Shown here: positions 38,376 to 50,493 of the stretch, piece by piece
Layout of the letters: every line of letters starts with the position of its first letter
Position numbering within the stretch: the first letter of the stretch is position 1
Origin: Strix aluco
Taxonomy: Eukaryota; Chordata; Aves; Strigiformes; Strigidae
Assembly (NCBI RefSeq): GCF_031877795.1
Contig: NC_133931.1
Span: 24,488,264 to 24,552,263 of the forward strand
DNA: 64,000 nt
Direction of reading: 5' to 3'
The notes under the pieces: model-generated
What the model was told of the DNA's origin: nothing
Database searches by the model: none
What the model saw: only the letters and a program-made list of their open reading frames with translations
Translations under genes and position numbers: made by a program

Positions 38376-41039
38376 ATTTGTTCCCTGAGCTATTTTTTCC
38401 AGATCTCAGACTGTTTTCAATGCTTCCCCTCCCAACAGCTGCTATGGTAAAATGAATTTTCAGTTTTTCTGAGGACATTAAAAAAATGTGCATTTTTTTT
38501 TTTTTAATGATTAAGGTGACATTGAATTAAACAGGAGCTTCGTAATTACGTTAATATGTTTTAAGAGGTTTGAGAAAATTTGGAAATTTCTAGGCAATAA
38601 GGAACATTACAGTTCTTGTCATTTGTCAGAAAGTAGGATGCAGAAGACAAATGCAAGGAAACTTAAGTCACAAGTTATACGTATCCTACCTAGTGCAGAA
38701 ATGAGTTTTGCTTTGGACTGCTTCAGAATGGTATTCTACAGAAAGATTGGGGGCATAATGCAGACTCTGTTTGATATCCAGCTCAACCACTGACTACAGG
38801 GCTTAAAACACAGGCACTGCTCTTCAACATGGTGATCCAGAGCAACAGAATCACATGTAGTCTGGAGCCAGCAAAGCAGGGTGAGTGCTCCTCTTCCCTT
38901 AGCCCTGACTAGGAAAAACCAGGCATGGGACGAGTCTGAATCCCTGCCCTGCTTTAGAGGTGTCTGGCTCACTGCAGTGCTTTGCTCTCCCTGCCCCCAA
39001 CTACGAGACTACTATAATCGTCAAATTTAAATTAAATTGGCCATGGCTACTCTGTTGATTTTGGTGTCTCACAGCCTTGCCTGGGAGTTGCAGGGTGATG
39101 TAGGGTGAAGGTCTGGCTGCTCAGGCAAACACCTGTCTGCTCCTGAGATTTCATGAGGTTGCTGTGTGTATTTAGGACATCACTGCCACCCAAAGAGGTG
39201 GTGTTGCTTCCATCCTGAATCTGTCTTCAGCTGCTTCATTTGCCCCAGTGCTCATTTGACTCCTTGATAAGGCAGTTTGTCTGGCTAAATCAACAGGAAA
39301 ATACTAATTGATACAATTTTTTTAAATAAAAGTTGCCCTTCTCATAAAATCTTACCTGTGACACTGTGGCCCCTTACAATTTTGTGACCCAAAGAAGACT
39401 TTATTGCTCTTTGAAGCTGAAGTATGATCTTTCTCTTCCTATGCTCTTGAAGTCTGCTGGATCTGATTAATTCCTGTTTGAAGGAATCAAAAGAATACAC
39501 GAGTCAAGTAGAAATTTGACCAAACTCAAAACCCAAGGCTTTAGAAAGATGAGCAAACAGCAGATTGTGCACTTCAGTCATAAGGGAGTTGAGGACCTTT
39601 GGCTAACCTAGTAACTGGAGGCTGCGATTATTCCATTTGGAGTTTTGGTGACACGTATAAACTGTTATGATCATGTTTGTAATGTCACCAAGGCTTGTCC
39701 TAGAAGAATGACATTTGTTAACGTGAACAGTTGTGAGATACACTTTCCGGTCTGTGAGTAATCTGGACTTTGAAACATACTGCCAAGCAGCTTCAAAAGA
39801 CAGCCAGTTGGTATGCGAATCAATGCCAGGCTTGGAGCAGACATCTTAAGAAACGTGGCAGTGATGTTTGCAGAGTGTGCTCAAAAGTAAATAGTCGGTA
39901 TCAAACTAAACAGACGTGTACTGCTTAAATTGAGGTTATAGTAGTATAACTCCATTCTCCTCCATGATGTCCATGTTTGATTTACATCTTCTAGGCTACA
40001 AGCTTTGGCCTTGTTTGGTGATATGAACTGTTTTGTCCATAATGGGGAAATGAAGAGAGATTATGGAACTGTGATAGAGAGAAATCATGGGATTGTTGGA
40101 GTTTAACTCTTGGTTGAGGCACTCAGGGACTCTGGCTATATTCCCCTTCGTATCCTGCTGTGTTCTGCAGAAACAACCCTGTGATGCAGAGGCCTATAGT
40201 GAATGCAAGGTCTGGACCATGATGAGAGAAGAAAGATTTGGAGGAAACCCCTCCACATGTGGAAGCAATGACTCACAGCAAAGCAAATGCTGGCTCCTTG
40301 GACATGGCTTCTTCATGCTGGCTGAGGTGAAGTACATATCCTCTTGTGGACAAGCCCAGCTCTTCCTGACATTTAATCCCCTAGAACCAAATCAGCTTCA
40401 TGGGAGCTAAAATCTCCACCTGAGTCTTATCTGACATTTCTGATGTCATCCTGCTCAAAACAAAGTAATTTTGCCAGCTGATATTGTTTCTACTTGAAGC
40501 CTTTTTCTTCAACAGCCAAGGATGTCTACCCTGGAAAGATGTTCCTGTGAAAAACAACTAAAATATGGGGTTTATGTGCATAACAGCGTTGTACCTAGAT
40601 AGTTAACTCCCAATTAAAATCTAGTTTAACTTTTGGGTGCTCCAGCTTGGGAGTAAATAGATCATGACTCCATTTACTTTGCTTTATGACTTTAACCTAC
40701 TCTTTCTTAATGTTTCTCTCCCATTTTTGTGGGGTTTTTGTTGGGATTTGGGTTTTTTTTCTGCTTTGGAATTGTCACAAGGTTCTTGCATTTATTGTCT
40801 TCTAAAGACATTAATCTCTTTCCTTTCTTTCTCCCTCTTTCAGTGACAATCTTTTGCTCCTTGCAGTGAGTAAAGCACCATGAACCTTATCATTCAGTGT
40901 CTGTGTTATCATACAGCAATGACTCAGTCATCATGCCAGGGTGACAGAGAGCAAAGCTTGTACTATTTGCAGAAGCTTCAGTCAAAAAAGTAATAACAGT
41001 TTTAATCTGATCAAGACTCTAGTTCAATCTCTTAACTAT

Positions 41040-41612
41040 TGCACTAGTTTTGGCCAGATTTAATTTTCTTTGTAATAACTTGTATGGTGTTATGTTTTGG
41101 ATTTGTGATGAAAAAAGTGTTGATAACATGGGGATGTTTTAGTTATTGCTGAACAGCGCTTGCACAGCATTTTTTTATTTGTCACCCCACCCCACCCCAC
41201 CAGTGAGTAGGCTGGGGTTGCACAAGAAGTTGGGAGGGGACACAGCTGGGACAGCTGACCCCAACTGACCGAAGGGATATGCCATACCATACGATGCTGT
41301 GCTCAGTGATAAAAGCTGGGGGAGGAAGGAAGAGGGACTTTTGGAGTTAGGGCTTTCGTCTTCTCAAGTAACAGTTACGTGTGATGGAGCCCTGCTTTCC
41401 TGGACATGGCTGAACTGCTGATGGGAAGTAGTGAATGAATTCCTGATTTTGCTTTGTTTGCACACACAGATGTTATTTTACCTATTAAACTCCCTTTATC
41501 TCAACTCATGAGTTTTTGTGCTTTTACCCTCCCAGTTCTCTTCTCCATCTTGCTGAGGGGGAGTGAGCGAGTGGCTGTATGGGGCTAAGCTGCTGGCCAG
41601 AGTTAAACTACA
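41040..41612 (+). mobile_element. Solo LTR of an avian endogenous retrovirus, with target-site duplication
   Basis: This 573-bp element starts with TG and ends with CA, and it is flanked by a perfect 5-bp direct repeat actat (41035-41039 and 41613-41617). I recognise the body as an LTR type abundant in neoavian genomes. The landmarks are the (CCCCA)n block at about 41183-41202, the stretch ctgaccccaactgaccgaag at about 41258, and the end block with gagtgagcgagtggctgt. No internal viral genes, primer-binding site or polypurine tract adjoin it, so it is a recombination remnant. A TATA-like tgataaaag lies at 41308-41314 and an ATTAAA polyadenylation signal at 41484-41489, both on the gene's sense strand. 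A 5-bp duplication fits the ERVL-type class, but class assignment is uncertain. Confidence 0.92.
41484..41489 (+). promoter_or_regulatory. LTR polyadenylation signal ATTAAA (sense to host gene)
   Basis: The hexamer sits in the 3' half of the solo LTR, where the R-region signal of this LTR type is expected. Being on the same strand as the NIPAL2-like gene, it could in principle end transcripts early within intron 1. Activity is not shown by sequence alone. Confidence 0.5.
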
Positions 41613-44600
41613 ACTATAGATCAGAGGCTCCCTGACAAACTAAAGAGCAATGTTTACAAAAGCATGGAGATGATAGCATCTGACTCATGAAAAGGATGAT
41701 CAGTTCTCCTTCATTTTTTTAATTCTTGAAAGGCAGAACTTCTCTTCATGGCCCCATCTCTATAGTAATCCCTGTCAAGAAGAAACTTTCTAACCATTAT
41801 ATCCTATACTAATGCTAAAATACCAGGAAAAAAGTCAGCAAGTTCTATAAAGAAGAATCCACAGAAGGATTCAAGAGAACAGAAGGAGAATCCACTTAAA
41901 GTACAGTTGCTGAAAGATTGATGCTACTCAAAACTGGGGAAAAATTTCTTCACCTTGTTATCTCTTTAAGTGCAACAGAGAACATAAAAAGGTGATAAAG
42001 GTACCTAGAAGGGATCATCCAGCTAAACTGACTTCTGTTTTCTGCAGCAGAAGGCAACTATGTAGTAGATGTTTTGGATTCTTGTGAACTAGACACCTAC
42101 TCCTCATGTCCACACCCACCATGAACTACAAAATGGTAACCAATAATTTAAACCAGGTTACAGCTTGTAGTAAAATGTCAAAATGCACAACTGCAATGTG
42201 TCACAGGGAGACAGCTGGGAAAACATGAGCCTGTTGCCTGTATCTCAGGCCCCTGCAAGAAATTTGCATATAATTTCTTTGAAGAGTTTGTTATCTCCAG
42301 ATTTGTATCTTACAGTTTTGACCAGAAGTATCTGCAAATTAAAAGCATCCAATTGTGTGTTTGTGTGTGTATGCACCCATATACATACATGTGAATATTT
42401 TAGAGAGTGCAAGACCTCTTGTTTTTAAATCATCGCTGATAATCTAGCAGTTGTTTATATTTAAATGAATAATGCTGCTAACCAGAAGGTTCTGCCTTCT
42501 GGAGTCCAGTAATTTTTTTTGTATTAGGAACATTAGGAAATGAAACAAGGAGAGCCAAGTGCGTGAGGTGCAGGAAGGAAAGCAAAAAACCGATGAACAG
42601 CACCCCTCCTCTGCAGGAACAGCAGACTGGAAGGGCCTTTGGGCTGCCCAATGCCCTACCGTAAAATCAAGTAATTCTTTTAACAGATGGATCAAAATTC
42701 ATTCTAAATTCAGTCAGATCTTTTCTTTTTCCCCTCCCCTGTTGTCACTCCTGTTAGAAGCTGTTCTGAAATGCCACTGGCTTGGAAGTGTCCTCATTTC
42801 CAGTCTATGTTTACCGCGGGCCCACATGTGTGACACTGAGGTTCAACAACTGAGCATGTTCACTTGGGTTGTGATGTGGAGAAGCATTGTCTGTGCACAT
42901 CAAAGGAGGGGTTAGTTATAGCTAACAGGATTAATTGAGACAGGATGGTAGACAAGCCTGCCTTTGTTGGAAAGTGATGCTGGAAAGGTGCATGCTGGAA
43001 GGAGCATGTCATCCCTCTCATGAACTCCTCTCAGCGGGTAAAGGGAGATTTTTATATAAAAGTTTTTTTTAGGATTTGGTAAATAATGTATTAAGCTGGC
43101 TACATTTCTGTCAGGGTTTTGTGTATCTGATTTAAGTGGTATCAGAAATAGCTCATTTGTACTCCAGCAAGACTGGTACTACAATAACAAGAGGGAATGA
43201 GCTAGCTATGCTTGGCTTGGAGGCATGTTTGCGTGTACATGCAGAGCGAGCCATCTCTCCAACAGCACTCTGTGCCCTGTCCTGCAACCTGATGTAACAC
43301 TTAACAGCACTATTTACTCAGTTGTTCAGATAGCTCCCTTTTGAGCTTGCCTGTCTTTCTGAGCACTGGCAGAGCTAGCTCCATCTTGCAAGGCATGAAC
43401 TGGTACACTCCAGCTCCCCGTGAGTCTTGTGTCCCCTCCTCGGCTCTCGATTTAGGGGTCCAGGGAGCCACATGATGCACAGTGAGGAGCAGCAAAGCTT
43501 CCCAATGTGAGCCAGGCTGTAGCTTCTGGGAATTAATATACCTAGGCTTTGAGTGGTCTGGCTTGAACCTTACCACGTACACCAGGAATTAGACAGGGTC
43601 AAAGAGGAATATCCAGAAAGCCTGCTCGCAGGCAGCCATAGAGGAGTATCCCCGAGTCAGCTGGCCATTTTGTGGGAGAAGCTGGTCCGGCAATGATGGC
43701 TTGCCTCCTTGTTTCTCCTGAGGGACGTGGAAAATGGCAAAAGTTCGTAATCCTATTCTTGCGTTTCCTGGTATGTAATTTCTATAGTTGCCATGGAGAT
43801 GTTATATGATGGTCCTTGAGAAAATCTTTCTATTAAGATGTTATCAAATATCACTGAAATTTTTAGAGCCTCTGTTATACAGTGATTGGAGAGGTGTTTA
43901 TTTGCATCCTAACAGGCAGTATTAAAAAGATGAAATGGTCTTTGATTTTGCAGCAAATTATCCTGGTCTATTCAACTAAGGAACAGTGTATAAATCCATT
44001 CTGCCCCTTCCCCATTCTCCTGTTTATTTCTAATTTTGAGATTTGTTTCCTGAGAAAAAGAAATTGAAATTTAAGAGTTGAGAGGTTTGGTTGTAACTCT
44101 TCAAAAAGGAAAAAAAAATTACTACTCAAACTGCTTGTTAACAGTGAATGGATATGTTTGTATATAACCTTAGTGAGCTTATCAGAAGTTACCTTAGTAT
44201 ATTTCACAATTGATATTCTTTGTCTCAGTTTGTTATCCATTATGGACATTAATTAATCAGACTGATGAATATAAATAAGATCTCATGAAAATGATTAAAG
44301 CATGGAGATGAATAAAAGGGTCCCACTTCTGTACTTTGTTTACCCTCTCAAGCTTCCACACCTTTTCATAATTTACCAGGCTCTCCTTCCAGTCCTTGCA
44401 GTTTATTTATTTTCTGGAAAAAGACATATTTTAAATTTGTGAGGTAATGAAAGGCAAAACCTAGTAAAGGCAAGGATGCTGTAATATTCATGAGATAGGA
44501 ACTTTATCTACTGTGGTCTGGAATCCAGCCTGGTGACCTGTGTAAAACCTACAAACTGTCTTGTCTTCACTCAAGTTTATCCTGACTTAGTTACCAAGTC

Positions 44601-47439
44601 TCCTCTCTCCTTCTGTTCCTAACAAAGATGTTTCCAAACATTTTAATTCTCTCCTTCTTGTATATTGAACAATGTACTTTTTCTTTTATGTCATAATGAA
44701 TAAATCAAATGTATTTTCATTACATGTTCCAACACTGGTAATTGCCCTTTTACTCTCACTTCAGCTGTCCTTCAGTACTTCACATGGGCCTGAACCCATA
44801 TATGAGTATATGAATTGCAGTATGAAAACCATTGAAACAAGGACCTTGTTTTCTTTATACATCTGTAAAGCACTGAGTACAGCCAAAGCTCTGCGAATAA
44901 TAATAGCTAAATGATAAGTCTCTCCTAATTCCACATGGTAGCTCTTTGAAAAATATGGTTTTTGTTAAGGACTCTAAATTCCCCTTGCTTCAGAGTTAAC
45001 TCAGAATTGCAAGTTTAGAAGGCATTTTTCTCCCTTTTTTTTAATAAGATCCATTGAGATCTGACAAAATCCTAGTTACTGGAAATAATGTGTAGTTTTT
45101 TAAGCGGTATATGTCATTACATTTGTTGGGAACACCTTTAAACCACAAATAAATGCAGAAATAAAGAAAAATAGAAGGAATAGTTTAACTAGCCTTGATG
45201 AGTGAGCCAACAACATACATTTGAAGTGGGTTTTTTTCTGCCCATCAGTTCAATTTATAGGCATAGCAAGTTTCTATAAATAATGGCCATGTACCTTTTA
45301 GTCAATGCAAATTAAGTTAATCTTTCTAAGTTTTCATTTCACAGGCCTGGCAACTGCAGTTTAATATACATTAGGAAAACATACATATAATATGGATAAA
45401 TTGCATCTCACTGTATAACTGAGTCTCCAATGTAGATTTTAGTCTGCAAGGGATAAATTTATTAGAATTAGTGCCAAAGATTTAGATTTCAGCCTGGCTT
45501 TAATTTGCCACAAACCCCTTACTTTACTTTGACAATAGAAACAGATCTTGCATGTAAAATGCCCTTTTAAAGCACTGCCAGAATGTTGTGAAAAGGTGCT
45601 AGGGTAAATAAGCATCAGGTCCTGCATGAGTGCTTGAAGCAGGACTGTACGCAGCAATATGCCATACTGCTGGTCATTTATTTTGAATAACAATATGTTG
45701 CCACTTCACTTGGCAAATGGATGCCTACTGACCAATCGTTCAAACCTCCCTTCCCCATACCTGGGCTTGTGTGAGAGTCTCATACGACTGGGATGGGGTA
45801 TGTCAAGCTAGTGCTGAGGGTGCCTTGCTTGAGAAGAATTTAGCACTTCTTGAACTCATTCCCTCCCCTGTATAGGCCACTGTCACCACTGGCAAACTGT
45901 GTGGGGTCACCATTTTAAAACCCTTGCTGTGGCTTGTGAATTTTGATCCGCCTTTACTGTTAAACATTGGCAGGTGGCTTATAAAGAACATAATGCTAAT
46001 GGGGTATATTTTGGGAGGGTTATTTCAAACCTGGAACAGTGCCTTGCCAGTCTTACAAATAGTTGTTTTAATGCAAATGAGGCAGTAAGGGAACAGGAGA
46101 CCAGAGGAAGGCATTTCTCAAGCCAGCTTTGCCACCAGGGAAAATGTTGGCAGATCCACAGCCTCAGTCCATGGTCTATGTGCTCACGGACTATCTAGAA
46201 AAGACTGCAAAGCTGGCAAGTGACTTTCATGGCTTGTTCCAAAACGTATTAAGGTGAAGGAAATAAAATGTCTGTGGTGTTTTTTTACTTTCTGGAAAAC
46301 TTAAGGGCAGGATGTTTCTGTGACAAGCCTCATGCATTTGGTAACACTGTAAGAATGAATCAACGGTTTGAAATCTAGGGTCTGACAAAGTGACCTGTGT
46401 GTTCAGACAGATGTATTGGTCATGAAGGGACTTGCATTTTATGCCAACAGTTTTGAATATTTAAATATTTTTCCTGTAGAAGTCCTTAGTTGACTGAAGT
46501 AGCACCATGGCTCTAAAGTTGTGTCTGCAACTGAATCCCCTCATGGAGGTTTGTCTCAAGACTTATGTGTGGGAAGTCCTGCAGTGCTGCAGATGATATC
46601 ACAACTGGAAACTCTGTGTTCAAAGAATATCATGTTTATTACTTATAAAATTGGCCGTTCCAGCAGTCCTCTAGCCTCTAAAGGATGTTGAATGGAGACA
46701 CAGCACAAGTAATGAAGCCTTTTACATGACAAGATGGGAACAGAAAGGTTGTGGTGGCCTTCAGGGCAACATAGCAACCATTTTGGTTTCATAGGGTCAT
46801 CTATCTTCTGTCACAGGTCATCTTTCATTCATGCATGGTTTTACTAGTCTGACTTATAGTATCCTATTTTTTTCTCTCCTGCTTTGAGCGCTGCTGTATG
46901 TGATAGCTCTTGTACATTAGAAATTGCCTGTTGATTTAAGATGCACCCTGATTTGTGAAGTTTGCAGTCTAATTTTCCTCTTTACTGGATTTTTGTTCCC
47001 TGTTGTTTTCTTTAATATTGGCATGTCTGCATATGAATCTGTACCAGTTTTGCCATGCTATAGCTGCATGGTGTAACTGTACTTTCATCTCATCTCCCTG
47101 AACGGATCCATGTGATATTTGACCTCCTTAGGGCATCATACTCTGCTTTTAATCTTTAGGGGTCTGTCCAGCCCTGGGTTTGGAAGTATGGTGCTATCAC
47201 CGTATTAACCAGAGCTCATTAACACATGTCAGTCTGGAGCAGGCAGCGCAGTATATATGCCAACAGCAATGCTCAGGTGAAACACGTTGTCATTACAATA
47301 AAATGACCTGAGAAATGAGGGTAATTTTTGAGCCCAGACTGCCACTATGGATTTGCCTTGATCATACACATGCATTTTTTCCTTATGTGCAGACACAGGT
47401 TTTTTGAGTTAGGCACAAGGGAGTGTCACCCCAACAGCT

Positions 47440-47675
47440 TTGCCTATGTTTCTCAGGGCCCTGAAGGCACCCACAGGCCCTGACCACCCCAGAGGCTCTC
47501 CCACCCTGCCCACAGCCTGGGACCCATTTCATCCCCCTGGGGCCATCAGCCTCTGCCCCATCAATGCCACAGCAGGACTGGTCTCCAACTCCCCACAGCC
47601 CTGCCCTGGCCGGCTACAGGTCCTGCTGAGCCAGGCCCACTCCAGGCCCATGTCCCAGCCCAACCTCAGCTGAGG
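47440..47675. other. GC-rich, CpG-poor patch in intron 1
   Basis: This is a sharply bounded stretch rich in C and G (many ccc, cagg and ctgg words) with almost no CpG, set in AT-rich DNA. The plus-strand frame 47440-47673 (77 codons, proline-rich) spans it, but no domain is recognisable. It could be part of an unrecognised repeat or a methylation-depleted old GC element. Confidence 0.4.
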
Positions 47676-50424
47676 GAAATACTGATCTCTGTATTTCATG
47701 GGGAAGTACTGAGACAAGGTGACACATATCTCAGTATTTCCCAGAAAATGAGAAGACCCAAGTTTTTGACCGGTTTCCTGTTCTTAGCAATTTCTGAAAC
47801 CTGTAAGAAGAGGATTTACTTTTGGGAGATAGTTCCTGTTCAGACACGGGGTGGTCACCACGTTAGAAATCTTACATGTCCCACAAGGATATCTGAGCCA
47901 AGCTCACAGGTACCTGATGAAGCAACCACCATGATATGAAAGCAGTCCCTATTCTGGAAAGGACACCAGTGATGCAGGGTGTTGGAAACTTCCTGCTGGA
48001 GTCCCTGTCCATGCAGTGTGTAAAGACATCAAAGGGGCACTCGATTTACAGTCTCTGGAGGCAGGTATCATCAGTGCCCATACATGAATCTGATTTTGCA
48101 CATTTTTTTCGATGATAGATGGAACATGTAGCCTCATCCTTTGCCCACCAGCTGCATGCAAGTTTTACCTCCAGAGCTGGATGGAGACCCCCCTTTGGGC
48201 TGGCTCGAGACAAGCCGTGTTTCCTCACTGGGGTGCTGGTTGCCTCCTGAGTCCTGCACAGTGTGACCCCCAGCTGAAAGCTGGAAGTAAGGGGCTGCAA
48301 GGGGTTATCCAGAGATGCAGCCATAAGGGTAGGATCAGCTGCTGAATCAAAACTAACTGCAGAGAGACAGGGTTCTCTGCTGGGAGTAGTGTGGATGTAT
48401 TACAATTACTGATGTGAAAGCAATAAAATGATGGGGTAAATGAGGTGGCAGTTTCTGTTTTCTATTCCCTGCTGTCTCCTTTTTCTTAAACCCTTCATGA
48501 TGAGGCTCACAAGGCCACTTCTCCACCCCCTCACAAGGGAGGATTTTGTCATTTAAAAAGAACAAGTCATTGGGAGCAGGAAAGCAATTTTTATTTAACT
48601 GCTGTTTTATTGAAGCTGCTGTGTGTGCAGGATGAGGGGAGTGCAGTAATCCACCTGTGAAGTGGTCAAACTTTGTGCAAGATCAGTGCTCAGGATTTGA
48701 TGCTACAGCATCAATACACCAGGAAGGAACACCCATCCCCTCTGCTCCTGTGGGGCCCTGGTGGGGACCATATGAAAGCATTTCCCCAGTGTGGAAGAGG
48801 GCTGCAAGGCTGTTTGTGTCCCTCTAACAGTTCCTGATCTCAGCAGAGACATCTGTGCCGAGGTGTGCTGTGACACCTTGTCACACTCTCCCCACTGCTC
48901 CCAGTGAGGGGTGTTCCCAGAGCATGGAAAACGCACCGTGTGTGAGAGCCCAGGACACACTGCTGGAGTATCCACTGGAGGATACTGGGGTGCACTGAGA
49001 GGATGCAAGATGGGAAGGACCTCCAGTGGCCAGGCACCAGAGGGTATGGGCAAAACCCTTGAGTAATTCTTCTCATCAAACACTTCTTGTACACAGGCCG
49101 TGGCACTGGTGCTGTAATACTTAGCACAGAGGGTGTGTGAGCAAAGGGAACCCTCTCACCTCCTACATTCCCCTCTCTGCATCCCCTTGTACCTGTTAGT
49201 CATGTCTTAGTGACACCTGGCAGTCATCCAAGCATTTCACCCAGAGCAATTCTGTTGTCTGCTTCTCCTTCCGAGTCTAAGCCTCTGCAGAAATGCATGG
49301 GCTGGAGACAGTTGGATTCAGCCGTGTCTCTTAAATAAGATTATTATCATCCATTTGTAATAAGGCTGTTGCCTCTTCACACTTTTGGGGATGCTCTTTC
49401 CTAGCCCAGGTACAATAATTCCCACCCCCCAGAGCTTGGTGGACCACATATTGTTCTTATAAACGTTGAGGGACAACAGTCTGCGTGGCTGGTAGGCACT
49501 GCCTGTTCATAGGTGCCCAGGGACTTTATTGGAGAAGAGTCATGAAAGTTGAGGCTGTAAGCATTGAATCGGATGTTGCTTTACAGCTTGCAAGCTATAG
49601 TTATGGTGGATTATGTTACCATGACCTTGTTTATAAAAACTCACTGAAGTTTGTCTTCTCTACAAGCTAATGGGGCTCCTCACAGCACTATACCAGTGAC
49701 CTTGAATGGATCTTGAATACACTTACAACAATGTGCAAAGTGTGACAACATTGTGAAAGTAGACAGGGAGCTCTACCATGTACCTGTTATATGAGTTTGC
49801 TGAAATGGCATCTTTAAATGGCTGCTTTCCAAAGTAATGAATCCTGCTTCAATGTTTTTAATTTCTCAGCTTCATAGAAAGTTTGAAGATCTAACTGAAA
49901 ATTAAACATGATGATTAGAAAAGCATTTGGTGAAATAACACAATACATTAAAGAAACTGTCAGCAGAGCTATGTTCCTGGCTCCTCTGTGAAACAGTGGA
50001 TATGTTAACACATAAGATAGTTGTGTTCCAATATGAACTGTTTGATTGCTGTTGATTTTCCTTGTGGATTATGTAACAGAACAGGTCCGTTCTTTTTAGA
50101 AAAGAAGAATACCTGTGTGTAGTGTTCAACTGAGACATGTCTAGGCTTTTCTTTCATGAGATTTAAGAAGGTGTTCTACTGAAGGACAACAAAACCACCT
50201 CCTGCACTAGGATGCCCTTTCCATTCCCAGTTGTTTACTACTTAAGCCCTAGTCAACTGCACGTAGATATTTTTTATCAGTTTACTCAGTGCAGCATGAA
50301 CTCAGTGACTGAAAAATGCAATAATTTGGTTTTGATTGGGTTAGAATGGGCTATCAGAAAACCACCATTATATTGTTCTTAAACTAATAAGAAATACTTT
50401 TGTATTTGTTTTGTGATCTTGCAG

Positions 50425-50493
50425 ACTCAGCTCTTGGGAGTTTTACTGGCTGCTGCTTCAAATTTTCTGATTAGTGTGTCTTTGAATATACAG
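50425..50493 (+). CDS. NIPAL2: NIPAL2-like transporter, exon with first membrane segment
   Basis: The exon has 69 bases, 23 codons and phase 0 at both ends. It reads TQLLGVLLAAASNFLISVSLNIQ in three pieces: TQLLG, VLLAAASNFLI, SVSLNIQ. This is the first transmembrane helix of the NIPA domain. Human NIPAL2, as I recall it, has a block of the same length with GVLLA and SLNIQ in the same places. The acceptor is tgatcttgcag and the donor is CAG|gtatga. SLNIQ followed by K in the next exon is typical of the NIPAL2/NIPAL3 branch and differs from the SLILKKK-type sequence of NIPA1/2 and NIPAL1/4. Confidence 0.93.

Larger units (their letters stand above)
33346..50424 (+). other. NIPAL2: Intron 1 of the NIPAL2-like gene
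   Basis: The intron runs for about 17 kb from the gtaagtg donor at 33346 to the acceptor tgatcttgcag ending at 50424. It contains a sense-oriented solo LTR (41040-41612), a 22-bp perfect palindrome (36186-36207), a 14-bp tandem duplication at 38349-38375, a T-run near 36757-36770, and a GC-rich, CpG-poor patch (47440-47675). The longest open frame inside it (33568-34086, 172 codons) has no recognisable domain and is within what chance would give. Confidence 0.72.

Noticed and set aside
41870-42060. Possible further decayed repeat just after the LTR
   Set aside because: Only a few words resemble CR1 or LTR sequence. The similarity is too weak to support.
48703-49127. 126- and 95-codon minus-strand frames in intron 1
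   Set aside because: GC-rich intronic sequence with no domain and no conserved motif recognised.
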